64,000 nucleotides of DNA from Bifidobacterium pluvialisilvae (GCF_019331695.1 NZ_JAHBBI010000002.1:62001-126000), one strand, 5' to 3'; positions 25,496 to 34,172 are shown, numbered from the stretch's first letter. Translations and numbers: made by a program. The notes: a model not told the origin generated them from the letters alone.

Positions 25496-26484
25496 GAACA
25501 TGCGCTTTCATTCTGCCCTATTACGGGCGTTTCCCGGAATATTTCCCGGTGTTTCTGCGGTCATGCGCAGCCAATCCGGATTTCGATTGGCTGATTTTCA
25601 CCGACGACCATACGGATTACGACTATCCTGCGAACGTCCACGTGCATTACGAGACATTCGCGGATATGCAGCAGCGGGTCCGGTCGGCGTTCGACTTCCA
25701 TCCGCAGCTGCGGACACCGTACAAGCTCTGCGATCTCAAACCCATGTATGGGTATCTGTTCGAGCGGTATCTCGCCGATTACCGGTTCTGGGGGCACTGC
25801 GACTGCGATGTGGTGTTCGGACGGCTCTCGCACTTCATCACCGATGAACTGCTGGAACGGTACGACAAGATATTCCCGCTGGGACATCTGTCGTTGTACC
25901 GCAACACCGAGGAGAACAACCGCCGGTTCATGCTCCCCCTGGACGGAGACCCCCTGTATCGTCGGGTGCTGGAGTCGGAGACCATATTCACGTTCGACGA
26001 AAGCTATCTGCCGACCAACGTGAACCGTATCTATCAGGAGAACGGCTTCCCCATATACATGACCGACCTTTCCGGCAACACCAGCGTGCGCAGCCTGACA
26101 TTCGCCATCACCCGCTATGATGACGGTCTGGGCTCATACCTCGTCGAAAAACCCGTTCATGCCATCTACATATGGGACGACGGCCGATTGTCGCGATACC
26201 GGCGCAGGTTCGGACGATTGGAGACCGATGAGCTGATGTACATGCACTTCCAACGGCGTCGGATGCGATTGGGTGACGGCGTGATCGGTTCGTCACGGTT
26301 CAAGATACTGCCCGGCTCCTTCGAGACGCTGGAAGCGGAGCGGATCACCAACGATAACTTCTCCTCGATTCGATGGAAACGCGACGGCGACCTGCGGCAT
26401 CACCGGCGCAGCCTGTGGCGGGGCGACATCATATTCCGGCTGAGGCGAATCAGGGACATCATCTCACGAAAGGGCAGAGCATGA
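25492..26484 (+). CDS. DUF6625 family protein, probable glycosyltransferase
   Basis: A 330-residue soluble protein. The start FILPYYGRFPEYFPVFL and DWLIFTDDHTDYDYP recall DUF6625, a family found in capsule and O-antigen loci and thought to be GT-A-like. A GHCDCDVVFGRLSHF stretch at about 98-112 contains the DxD-like pair expected to bind metal and nucleotide sugar. The C-terminus is basic. Its activity is unproven; context and the DCD motif suggest sugar transfer. ATGA overlap with the GT4 before it and with the HtrL-like gene after it, so the three are co-translated. Family name recalled from memory. Confidence 0.7.
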   Translation: MRTCAFILPYYGRFPEYFPVFLRSCAANPDFDWLIFTDDHTDYDYPANVHVHYETFADMQQRVRSAFDFHPQLRTPYKLCDLKPMYGYLFERYLADYRFWGHCDCDVVFGRLSHFITDELLERYDKIFPLGHLSLYRNTEENNRRFMLPLDGDPLYRRVLESETIFTFDESYLPTNVNRIYQENGFPIYMTDLSGNTSVRSLTFAITRYDDGLGSYLVEKPVHAIYIWDDGRLSRYRRRFGRLETDELMYMHFQRRRMRLGDGVIGSSRFKILPGSFETLEAERITNDNFSSIRWKRDGDLRHHRRSLWRGDIIFRLRRIRDIISRKGRA

Positions 26485-27416
26485 ACGACGGCATCGCAGT
26501 ATCCAATGGCGTCACGCTGCGTGACGGCATTACGCTGGTGACGGAATTCTTTCCCATCGGACGGGACGGATGGACGACCTTCACCCGTTCGGACGACAAA
26601 TATTTCGATTATTTCGAAGTATGGGCGCGTATCCGCAACGATCTCGTCGTCTATACCATTCCCGAATATGCCGATCGGGTAATGGAGATCCGACGCCGGT
26701 TCGGGCGTGACAACACCACGGTGGTTCCCGTTCCGGATTATATGGAAATCGATCGTCCACTGCTGACGATGATGGAGAACGTCTGCAGGACGTACCGTCC
26801 GTTCAGCATGTTCCCCGACAAGCCGGAACCGGCACAGCCGCTATACAACTATGTGACCTCGCTGAAATACTGGTGCATGAAGGAGGCCGCCAGGCTGGCG
26901 AAGACGGACAAGCTCGCATGGATCGACTTCGGATTCGACCACGGCGGCAGCTCCCACAGTCCCGAGGAATACGACTTCGAATGGAACTACCCCTTTGAAG
27001 GACCGGTGACGTTCTTCCAGATTCATGAGCTCGGCGACGACCCGTTGTTCGAGATTATCCGTCGTACGGATACGTATTTCCAAGGCAAGTTCGTGTGCGA
27101 CACCGCCTTCGCCGAACGGTTCTATCAGGACATCCGCTCCTGCTACGTCAGCATGATCCGCTGCGGTCTCATTGACGACGACCAGACCCCTCCCATCATG
27201 TGCGTCCGCGAACAGCCGGATGTCTACCATCGTCTACCGAGCTCCTGGTTCTCCAACATGGATGATTACTGCACGGGGCGTGAGCCGAAGCGGCGTCCGC
27301 GGCTCGAACCGCAATTCCTCAGGGTCGGAGCGGTGCTTCGTCTCGCATGGGCGAAACGCTGCCTGAAGACGTTGTGGCGCGAATTCAAGTATCAGGTGAA
27401 ACGGTATCCGCTGTGA
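26481..27416 (+). CDS. HtrL/YibB (WlaTC) family protein
   Basis: A 311-residue protein resembling the WlaTC/HtrL family, found in lipo-oligosaccharide and capsule loci: TLVTEFFPIGRDGWTTF at the start, YFDYFEVWARIRNDLVVYT, and LAWIDFGFDHGG at about 150, where the DFGFDHG block is the family signature and a probable metal site. The biochemical role of the family is unsettled; some members are annotated as glycosyltransferases. Starts at ATG 26481, overlapping the previous stop by four bases, and its own stop overlaps the GTG of the acyltransferase gene. No membrane segment. Confidence 0.75.
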   Translation: MNDGIAVSNGVTLRDGITLVTEFFPIGRDGWTTFTRSDDKYFDYFEVWARIRNDLVVYTIPEYADRVMEIRRRFGRDNTTVVPVPDYMEIDRPLLTMMENVCRTYRPFSMFPDKPEPAQPLYNYVTSLKYWCMKEAARLAKTDKLAWIDFGFDHGGSSHSPEEYDFEWNYPFEGPVTFFQIHELGDDPLFEIIRRTDTYFQGKFVCDTAFAERFYQDIRSCYVSMIRCGLIDDDQTPPIMCVREQPDVYHRLPSSWFSNMDDYCTGREPKRRPRLEPQFLRVGAVLRLAWAKRCLKTLWREFKYQVKRYPL

Positions 27417-28603
27417 CCCGCGAGATGACGAAAGACCACACCCTGATGAACGATTCGGGCAAGTACCCCATAACCTCATCCACACGCCGCGATACACGGT
27501 TCGACATACTGCGCATCGCGGCCATGCTGCTGATTGTCGCCTGCCATTTCATCGCCAACATAGGCTGGCATCTGGAATCACCGGAGGCATGGCTGCACGG
27601 AGGCCCTGCCATGGCCGCCGATCAGCTGCTCGGTCAGGTCGGCTCATGCCTGTTCTTCATGATCACCGGGTATTTTCTGGTGGCCAAGCCGTTCCGCGCT
27701 CGCCGCATCATCGACACGGTGGTGCAGACGTTCCTGTATTCCGCGCTGTTCCTGTTGTTGCAGGCGATGCTGCTGATGGTGCATCCCACATCGGGCGTGG
27801 TCGCCATGTTCTCTGCCGAACGGCTGCCCGTTACCCTGTACGGTACCCTGCTGCCGGTGTTCAACGGCGCATACTGGTTCATCACCGCCTATGTGCTGAT
27901 GCTGGCCGTTTCCCCGTATCTGAACATGGTGGTGACATCGTCGAGTCGCAGGACGTTGACGCTCATCAGGCTGCTGCTGGGCATCAGCGTGATGGCGCTG
28001 CTGTCGATGACGCAGTTGTTCTGGAACAACTGGTGCTATGCCGTCACCGGGTATCTCATCGGCGGATGGATTCGGACCTATGGCATGGACTCCGCGATGC
28101 TCCGGCGATTGCGATGGGGGCATGTCGTCGTGGCGGCAGTGGCGGCGTATGGCGTCCTGGCGGTGTTCGACTATCTCGCTGTGGAATTCGACGTCATGGA
28201 TTGGCTGAAATCGGATGCCCGATACGTGACCGGTATGATTCCGGCGTTGTCCATCATCGTGGCCTCCACGATATTCATGATGGTGGCCAAGCGAGTGCCG
28301 CACCGACGGCGGGCCGCCGTGCGAGAGACATCGCATAGACGAGCGGGGACGGGGAAGACCCTCAGCGCCACTGTCTTCGGCGTGTATCTCATCCACAACA
28401 ACCCATACGTCCGTCCGAATCTGTGGCAGGCTGTGACCTCGATGCTGCCTGAGCCGGATTCGTTCGTCGTCGGGGCCGGCATGGGCGTCGTGGTCGTGGT
28501 GGCGGTGTTCCTGACGTGCGCCGTATGCGCGTTCGTCTACGATGCGGCGGTCGTCCGTCCGGTGCAGCGCGTCGTCGGGCGATTGCTGCGGCTGCGAGGC
28601 TGA
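27413..28603 (+). CDS. Acyltransferase family 3 membrane protein
   Basis: A 396-residue integral membrane protein with about ten hydrophobic segments. The first helix has RFDILRIAAMLLIVACHFI, in which the Arg near the membrane and the His in the helix are the conserved catalytic features of OafA/WecH-type O-acyltransferases. Later: CLFFMITGYFLVAKPFRARR, AYWFITAYVLMLAVSPYLNMV and FGVYLIHNNPYVR, all typical. It would transfer an acetyl or other acyl group to a lipid-linked sugar. Start chosen at GTG 27413 for the GTGA overlap that follows the operon's pattern; ATGs at 27425 and 27446 are alternatives. Last gene of the plus-strand run, convergent with the GT2 gene 20 bp away. Confidence 0.88.
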   Translation: MTREMTKDHTLMNDSGKYPITSSTRRDTRFDILRIAAMLLIVACHFIANIGWHLESPEAWLHGGPAMAADQLLGQVGSCLFFMITGYFLVAKPFRARRIIDTVVQTFLYSALFLLLQAMLLMVHPTSGVVAMFSAERLPVTLYGTLLPVFNGAYWFITAYVLMLAVSPYLNMVVTSSSRRTLTLIRLLLGISVMALLSMTQLFWNNWCYAVTGYLIGGWIRTYGMDSAMLRRLRWGHVVVAAVAAYGVLAVFDYLAVEFDVMDWLKSDARYVTGMIPALSIIVASTIFMMVAKRVPHRRRAAVRETSHRRAGTGKTLSATVFGVYLIHNNPYVRPNLWQAVTSMLPEPDSFVVGAGMGVVVVVAVFLTCAVCAFVYDAAVVRPVQRVVGRLLRLRG

Positions 28604-28623
28604 ACCGCGGCCGCAGCGTCAAT

Positions 28624-29493
28624 TCAGCGGTCGAACCGGAAAGCCTGACGAACCTGTTCGGTCGGCATCTTCGCCAGCTTCTGCGCGATGGACCGGCTTT
28701 CGATCTGCCGACGATGCTGCACCTCCTCGGCGTCCTGCCTCCACGCCATCTTGGCACTGCCCCGCTCCTTGTGCAAGACTTTGTATTCGGGGAAGTACAT
28801 CTCCCTCAGCCCGGTCTTCTGGCAGAGGATGGACAGGCAGTCCTCCTCGTAATACAGGAACGTACCGGGATAGAATCCGTCGTAGTCTTTGAAGAAGTTC
28901 TCGGTGAACAGCAATGCGGCACCGTGCAGTGTCTCGCTGTTCGGGTTGAGGATGCGGGGGGAATCGTCATGTTGGGTCACGGCTTTTCTGACCGTGCTGA
29001 CGATTGGCTTGCTGGTGATGTACTTGTTCTTGAAACCGCCCAGCGTGGTATAGATGTCGCGGAATATGGTGACTCCCGAACGCACGGTCACGTTACGTGG
29101 CGTGGAGTTGCGGCCCTCATCGTTTTCGGTGCGGAATCCGACGATACCCACATTGTCGGGGATTTCCAGACGTTCCAGTTTGCCGGCCAACGTCTCGTCG
29201 GTGAGCACGATATCGCTGTTCAGCACCAGAATGCGGTCAAGCCCCTGGCGGCGCAACGCGGCGATGCCGACGTTGTTGCCCCGTGCGAAACCGAGATTCT
29301 CATCGTTGGCGATGAATTCGACGTTGGGAATGCCGCTGCAGAAGTCAGACAGCCGGGCGGCCGAATCGTTCGACGAACCGTTGTCCACCACCACGATTCG
29401 CGTGGTGACGTCACGTTGGCGCAGCACTGATTCCACGCATTCGATGGTGCAGGAATAATTGAGGTAATTGAGCACTACTATGCCCAGGGTCAT
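28624..29493 (-). CDS. Family 2 glycosyltransferase, rhamnosyltransferase-like
   Basis: A 289-residue GT-A enzyme. It begins TLGIVVLNYLNYSCTIECVESVL and has VVVDNGSSNDSA and DENLGFARGNNVGI, the pattern of the WbbL/RfbF rhamnosyltransferase group, with the DxD-like LNSDIVL at about 95. YPGTFLYYEEDCLSI at about 225 is the acceptor/base region of this group. The donor could be dTDP-rhamnose, although no rml genes are in the window. AAGGAG lies six bases before the ATG at 29493, which decides against the ATG at 29511. It is transcribed towards the plus-strand operon. Confidence 0.85.
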   Translation of the reverse strand: MTLGIVVLNYLNYSCTIECVESVLRQRDVTTRIVVVDNGSSNDSAARLSDFCSGIPNVEFIANDENLGFARGNNVGIAALRRQGLDRILVLNSDIVLTDETLAGKLERLEIPDNVGIVGFRTENDEGRNSTPRNVTVRSGVTIFRDIYTTLGGFKNKYITSKPIVSTVRKAVTQHDDSPRILNPNSETLHGAALLFTENFFKDYDGFYPGTFLYYEEDCLSILCQKTGLREMYFPEYKVLHKERGSAKMAWRQDAEEVQHRRQIESRSIAQKLAKMPTEQVRQAFRFDR

Positions 29494-29546
29494 ACTGTTC
29501 TCCTTGTCCATGGGATCATGTCGGTGTTATCGGTGGTTATCGGTGG

Positions 29547-31031
29547 TTATCGGTGACGTCGGGGAAGCAATCGGCCGCAGACCTCCATGACCAACTGGTC
29601 CCTGACGATTAGCAGGGTTCCCCCGTAGGCGATGGAGAATCCCAGACCCAGACAGACCAGCTGTGGGAACGTGGCCATGTGGGGGACCGCGAACACCCAA
29701 ACCAGCCCCGCGACGACCGATCCCGTCACCGATGCCATAAGGATCTTCGGCAGGTTCAACAGCTTGATGATGCTGCGCATACGGGAACGGAGCAGCCATG
29801 CACGCACGATGAATGTGCCGATTTCCGCGCAGATGTTGCCAAGGGCGGCGCCGTTGGCGCCGAGTACCGGAATCAATGCGAGATTGACCGCCAATGCGAT
29901 GAAGAGGCCGATGAACGTGGCTGCCGAAGCCTGTTTCTCTCCGCCGTCGGCCAGCAGCGTCTGCTGCAGGATGGCATTGACCGCGGCAAAAGGCAACGCC
30001 GTGACCGCGATGGCCAGTGGAATCGCCGATGCCGTGAACTGTGCCCCGCCGATGATGATGACGAGCTGGGGGCTGCATACGATGCCGAGCAGACTCGCGG
30101 CCACGCTGATGATCAATGAGAAGTGCAGAAAGCGTCCGAACAGATTATCCGCATTGTCCTCCCTGCCATTGGCGTAGTAATACGACAGACGAGGCAGCAG
30201 CACGCCTCCCAGCGAATTGATGCAGGTAAGCAGCAGGGTCTTGATCTTCACGGCAAGCTGATAGATGCCAACCATCGTGTTACTGCTCATCAGGCCGAGA
30301 ATCAGCATGTCGATCTGCAGGTATACGCCGGACGAGATGCTGATGACGATGAACGACAGCATCGGTCTGAAATGGCGACGTATGTTCAACTTCCCGCCGG
30401 CCGTGAACGAAACGAAACGATGCAGTCGAATCAGATTCAATATGTTCGAGCCATAGCTGGCAATGACGGTGATAAGCGCGTATATGCGGTAATCGTTGGT
30501 GTCATGGACGAACGCGAGCATCAGCGCCAGCCCGGTGATCTTGAATGCGATGTTACGCACGGTGATATAGCCATACTGCTCTATCGCCTGATAGAACCAT
30601 TCGACACCAAACGACGACAATACGATCATCGCGCTGCAGATCAGCATGAGCGGTCTATCCTGCGACAGGCGGGGCACCGTGAACAGGCAGACAAGGAACG
30701 TGGCGTACATAATGGTGGACGACACCGCCAGAATACACAGGAGTTCCCTGACCAGAGTGCTGAGCTTTGCGGAATCGTCACGGACCTTGGCGCATTCGCG
30801 AATGCCGTACTGCGGTATGCCGAGCAGTGCGATTGTGGCGAAATATCCACCGATGCTCTGCCCGAACGCCACAGCGCCGGTGCCGGTGGGGGAAAGCACG
30901 CGAGACACATATGGGACGGTGATCAGCGGGAAGATGAACGCTGATGACGTAAGAATCATATTCATCAGCACGTTGAATTTCACCGACCGTATCTTCGGTT
31001 TCCGGGTCTCTGGCTGATTGGTGTCGGGCAT
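29547..31031 (-). CDS. Polysaccharide flippase (Wzx, MOP superfamily)
   Basis: A 494-residue membrane protein with about 12-14 helices. It starts VKFNVLMNMILTSSAFIFPLITVPYVSRVLSP-like (the Phe-Pro-Leu and PYVSR patterns are typical of Wzx) and continues with GTGAVAFGQSIGGYFA, GVEWFYQAIEQYGYI and VGIYQLAVKI. Wzx moves undecaprenyl-linked repeat units across the membrane before polymerisation. The start ATG at 31031 follows GTAGGACC; the frame continues upstream through the repeat region at 31200-31390, which is not coding. It lies 53 bp before the GT2 gene on the same strand, so the two are probably cotranscribed. Confidence 0.92.
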   Translation of the reverse strand: MPDTNQPETRKPKIRSVKFNVLMNMILTSSAFIFPLITVPYVSRVLSPTGTGAVAFGQSIGGYFATIALLGIPQYGIRECAKVRDDSAKLSTLVRELLCILAVSSTIMYATFLVCLFTVPRLSQDRPLMLICSAMIVLSSFGVEWFYQAIEQYGYITVRNIAFKITGLALMLAFVHDTNDYRIYALITVIASYGSNILNLIRLHRFVSFTAGGKLNIRRHFRPMLSFIVISISSGVYLQIDMLILGLMSSNTMVGIYQLAVKIKTLLLTCINSLGGVLLPRLSYYYANGREDNADNLFGRFLHFSLIISVAASLLGIVCSPQLVIIIGGAQFTASAIPLAIAVTALPFAAVNAILQQTLLADGGEKQASAATFIGLFIALAVNLALIPVLGANGAALGNICAEIGTFIVRAWLLRSRMRSIIKLLNLPKILMASVTGSVVAGLVWVFAVPHMATFPQLVCLGLGFSIAYGGTLLIVRDQLVMEVCGRLLPRRHR

Positions 31032-31204
31032 AATGGTCCTACGGGCTGTCTTTCGTTTCGTTGGTGCGTTGGTGCGTTGATGCGGCGTCCGGCCGGACTG
31101 TCGCCGGCGGCGTCTTCGTCCCACACCCTTACTACGAGGGTGTGGATGCGATGAATTTATTATATATGGGGGTGTGGGTCGGCTGTGGCCGGGAACGTTG
31201 TGGT

Positions 31205-31387
31205 GTGACCGGGTGCATGGTTCTGTGACCGGGTGCATGTGCACCGAGTCACGTATAGGGCGAAAACGTTGGAATTGCAACGATTGCGTGACTGGCGTGA
31301 CTTGGTGCATCCGCACCCGGTCACGTGATAGTTGCACCCGGTCACGTGGTTGTTGCACCCGGTCACGTGGTTGTTGCACCCGGTCAC
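31205..31387. repeat. 21-bp tandem repeats GGTCACGTGGTTGTTGCACCC upstream of the flippase
   Basis: The word GCACCCGGTCAC starts at 31313, 31334, 31355 and 31376, exactly 21 bp apart. The inverted word GTGACCGGGTGC occurs at 31205 and 31225, and decayed copies at 31241 and 31298, so the array has two arms facing each other. The region lies 170-350 bp before the flippase start and contains no gene. The GGTCACGTGGT core is also found at 9952-9984. It could bind a regulator or vary in copy number. Confidence 0.75.
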
Positions 31388-31403
31388 GCCCACGCCACAA
31401 GGC

Positions 31404-32018
31404 CTACGGGAGGATACTGACGATGTCGGCGATGCATTCGCGGATGGCGTCGTAGGCGTTGCGGTAGTCGTTGAGCGAACGGTGGAACGGGTCGGGGACG
31501 TCCGCGGCGGGCGGCAGGCCCGGGCGTAGGAACGGGGCGTTGCGCATGACCGTCAGCAGCCGCGACGCCGCATCGTCCGGACTGTCGGGGTCGATGGCGT
31601 CGAAATCGCCGCGCCGCCTGGCCGCCGTGCACAATTCGGCGAATTCGGTCATCAGGAACGTCGACCGGACCAGCGACGGATTCGCCAGCAGAATCTCGTC
31701 GATATGGTCGCGTTCGAAGCACAGGACGAGGATGTTCGTGCCGGTCGAACGCATATACGGCGTGTCATAGATCGGCGTGGACAGGTGCATCGCGGGATCG
31801 ACGCCGTTGGAGCCGTCGATGCGGGACTCGTCGGCCAGCATCCGCATGCAGGTCCCGTCCATCGGACGGGGGCTCAGTCGCAGCAGACCGGCGCTGGATA
31901 CGGCGATGCCGTCGCCGTCGATGTCGCTGACCCCGCGCCGGCGCAACGCGTCGCGCATCATATACTCCGCCATGGGGGAGCGGCAGACGTTACCGGAGCA
32001 GACCATCAGAATATGCAT
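31404..32018 (-). CDS. Low-molecular-weight protein tyrosine phosphatase
   Basis: A 204-residue soluble phosphatase. It begins ILMVCSGNVCRSPMAEY, the P-loop C-x5-R-S with Cys7 and Arg13, and has DVPDPFHRSL near residue 170, corresponding to the DP motif with the general-acid Asp. In polysaccharide loci this enzyme (Wzb/CpsB role) removes phosphate from the tyrosine tail of the BY-kinase, here encoded at 13695. At 204 residues it is longer than the usual ~150; the middle has an insertion around TPIYDTPYMRSTG. GAGAGGAA precedes the ATG at 32018. It ends just before the 21-bp repeats. Confidence 0.92.
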   Translation of the reverse strand: MHILMVCSGNVCRSPMAEYMMRDALRRRGVSDIDGDGIAVSSAGLLRLSPRPMDGTCMRMLADESRIDGSNGVDPAMHLSTPIYDTPYMRSTGTNILVLCFERDHIDEILLANPSLVRSTFLMTEFAELCTAARRRGDFDAIDPDSPDDAASRLLTVMRNAPFLRPGLPPAADVPDPFHRSLNDYRNAYDAIRECIADIVSILP

Positions 32019-32049
32019 GGAATTCCTCTCTATCGGGAGGTCATGGTGC

Positions 32050-32091
32050 GAAATACAAAACGGAGGTGAGAGTGTATCACTCCCACCTCCG
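32050..32091 (-). terminator. Intrinsic terminator of the surface-protein gene at 32155
   Basis: On the minus strand CGGAGGTGGGAGTG pairs with CACTCTCACCTCCG and is followed by TTTTGTATTT. Position 64 bp after the stop of the gene at 32155-32931. Confidence 0.85.
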
Positions 32092-32154
32092 TGTGGACAA
32101 GTCGTGTATGGGCCGCGAATGAGCGCAGGCCCATACACGGGCGTCGGCCCGTCG

Positions 32155-32931
32155 TCAGCGCCGGATGCGGCGGCGGGCGACGAACACGGAGCCGGCGGCC
32201 AAGGCGATCACGGCCAGTGCCACGCAGTACGGCAGCATGGCGGTGCCGGTCCTGCTCAGCGTGGAACGACCGGTCGCGCCGGAGGCGCTCGCATCCTCGG
32301 TGCCGCCCTCGCCGGTCTTCGGCAGGTCGGCCGAGGCGGAGTACAGCACGCCGGACATGCCGGAGCTGCGCAGCTGCGAAAGCTGGGCGGCGGTCAGGGC
32401 CTTGCCGCCGTTGTCGATCTTCACGGGGCTGAGGAACACGTCGTACTTGAGTTCGCCGCCCTGGGCGATGGCCTTCTGAGTGAGCTTGAAGATGAAGGTG
32501 ATGGAGTTGGCGTCCTTGGTGACCTGGCCGGCGTAGAAGTAGGCGTCGGCGTTGACGCTGGCCACGGTGCGCACCGCGGCGGGGGAGGCGGCGGTCTCGG
32601 CGTCCTTGCCGGTGGCGCGGAAGACGCCGTCCGAGAACGTGACGGCGTCGTCGTCGCCGGCGGCCGCGGCACGGGTGGAGCCCTGCGGCGAAACCGCGGA
32701 GACCAGCGTGCCGTCCACGCGTACGTAGGCGTAGGCCACGCCGTCCGCGTTGGAGTACTGGGCGATGTCGTTGCTGCTGAACGTAGCCGTGCCGGTGGCG
32801 GTGTTGCCGTTGACGATGATATCGGCGCCGTAGCCGGCGGCGGATGCGGCCGGGGCGAATCCGATGACGGCGGCGATGGCCGCGACGATTACGAACAGTG
32901 CCTTGAGGTATTTGGGGGTGGTGCGAGTCAT
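32155..32931 (-). CDS. Small sortase-anchored surface protein with two LPxTG-like motifs
   Basis: A 258-residue protein with an N-terminal signal peptide (LFVIVAAIAAVIGFAPAASA, cleavage near 31), an extracellular region of about 170 residues of beta character (cohesin-like pattern TGTATFSSNDI ... ELKYDVFLSPVKIDNGGKAL, family not certain), and a C-terminal sorting signal. Unusually, a canonical LPKTG (203-207) is followed 22 residues later by LSRTG (225-229), and only the second is next to the hydrophobic helix (CVALAVIALAAGSVFVA) and the RRRIRR tail. AAGGGAACC precedes the ATG. It has its own terminator at 32050. Function unknown; adhesion or cell-surface structure is the obvious guess. Confidence 0.8.
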   Translation of the reverse strand: MTRTTPKYLKALFVIVAAIAAVIGFAPAASAAGYGADIIVNGNTATGTATFSSNDIAQYSNADGVAYAYVRVDGTLVSAVSPQGSTRAAAAGDDDAVTFSDGVFRATGKDAETAASPAAVRTVASVNADAYFYAGQVTKDANSITFIFKLTQKAIAQGGELKYDVFLSPVKIDNGGKALTAAQLSQLRSSGMSGVLYSASADLPKTGEGGTEDASASGATGRSTLSRTGTAMLPYCVALAVIALAAGSVFVARRRIRR

Positions 32932-33256
32932 GGGGTTCCCTTCGTCAATCTGCCCTTACGGCGTTGTCTCTCACCGCCGATGGCATCCTATACGTATGCA
33001 ACCAGATGGTAAGTGTACACCCCCGTTGTACGGAAAACTATTTACGGGTGTATAACGACGAGGGCAACATTGGGAAAACGGTGACGAGGGTCATGGGCAT
33101 GACATGCCAAACGTTTGACGGATGGTATGTCGGGGTTGTGTGGTCGAGCGTGATATTGATGGTACGGAGGAGGGGTGTGCATCGCTAACAACGATGTAAA
33201 CACGCCCTTATTGGGAGATGGCTGACGAGCGTCCCCGAAGGGGGTCGTGTCGCAAA
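32932..33256. other. 325-bp intergenic region with two palindromes
   Basis: No gene seen. It contains the palindromes GTCATGGGCATGAC (33090-33103) and CAAACGTTTG (33108-33117), an imperfect pair TACACCC / GGGTGTA near 33016-33052, and a small hairpin (GTCCCC-GAA-GGGGGTC, about 33231-33245) just after the stop of the amidotransferase gene that may be its terminator. The AT-rich part near 32990-33060 probably holds the promoter of the gene at 32155. Confidence 0.5.
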
Positions 33257-33979
33257 TCAGTCAGAAAGCGATTTCGCGTACGACGAGCAACGCGCCGCGA
33301 ACCCGGAGAACACCGACTCCGCCAACGGCTGCAACCGGGGATTATATTCCGCGAAATCGTCTCGAAGTTTGGACAAATCCGACTTCTTCATGCCCTCGAC
33401 CATCTCCGGCGTGCCCAGCCATTCCTCGAACAACGGCGCCGTCACCTCAAGATGGAACTGCATACCCAACGCCGACCCCACGCGGAACGCCTGGTTCTTC
33501 GTCAACGACGACTTCGCCAACAACTGGCCGCCCTGCGGCAGCGACACCACGTCGTTATGCCAATGCAGCACCGTCAGCTCCTTCGACCACATCGAGAAGT
33601 AATCATGGCGATCCACACGGTGAATCGGCAGGAACCCGATCTCCGGGGCCTTGCCCGACTTCAGCTTCGCACCCAACGCCGTCGCGATGATCTGATGGCC
33701 AAGGCACACGCCCAACACCGGCTTGCCCACCGAGATCGCCGCCTTCGCGATCTTGCCTTCGGCCTTCAGGCCCGGATACTTGTCATAATCCGTGGCCCCC
33801 ATCGGACCGCCCATGATAACCACGCCGGCCACCTCATTGAAATCAGGCAAATCGGGTTTCTTCTTCTTCGCGATGTTCAGGACCTGGGTGGGGACGTCCA
33901 TCTCGTCGAGATTATCGAGAATACGACCGGGCTTCTCCCAATCGACATGCTGAAAAATCAAAACCTGTGCCTTCGCCAT
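33257..33979 (-). CDS. Class I glutamine amidotransferase domain protein
   Basis: A 240-residue stand-alone GATase1 domain, like the N-terminal part of GMP synthase. The triad is complete: nucleophile Cys92 in GVCLGHQ, His176 and Glu178 in GMQFHLEV. The oxyanion-side loop VVIMGGPMGATD lies at about 53-64. Such free-standing proteins hydrolyse glutamine or gamma-glutamyl compounds; no synthetase partner is encoded nearby, so the substrate is unknown. The start ATG at 33979 gives MAKAQVLIFQH; a longer frame upstream is not supported by a ribosome site. It is divergent from cysS. Confidence 0.88.
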   Translation of the reverse strand: MAKAQVLIFQHVDWEKPGRILDNLDEMDVPTQVLNIAKKKKPDLPDFNEVAGVVIMGGPMGATDYDKYPGLKAEGKIAKAAISVGKPVLGVCLGHQIIATALGAKLKSGKAPEIGFLPIHRVDRHDYFSMWSKELTVLHWHNDVVSLPQGGQLLAKSSLTKNQAFRVGSALGMQFHLEVTAPLFEEWLGTPEMVEGMKKSDLSKLRDDFAEYNPRLQPLAESVFSGFAARCSSYAKSLSD

Positions 33980-34172
33980 GGTTCTATTGTGACACCGAAC
34001 GATGGACCGCCGGCGTGATTGGTCATATTCCCATGTAACAGATGGGTAAATAGCGGCGTCAGACGGCCGCGACGCGAGGTTATGGCCGGCTGAAGAAAAA
34101 CGGTATGACACGGCCGCGGACAACCCGGAGGCAACGCTTGCCGATGTCGGACATCACGCATATTCTCGAACT

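Noticed and set aside
31313-31387. Possible CRISPR array
   Set aside because: Units are contiguous 21-bp tandem repeats with no unique spacers, and no cas genes are in the window.
31160-31393. Small minus-strand frame encoding a GVTGCNNH-type heptad repeat peptide
   Set aside because: It simply translates the 21-bp tandem repeats (21 is a multiple of 3); it has no ribosome site and the repeats continue in degenerate inverted form outside any frame.
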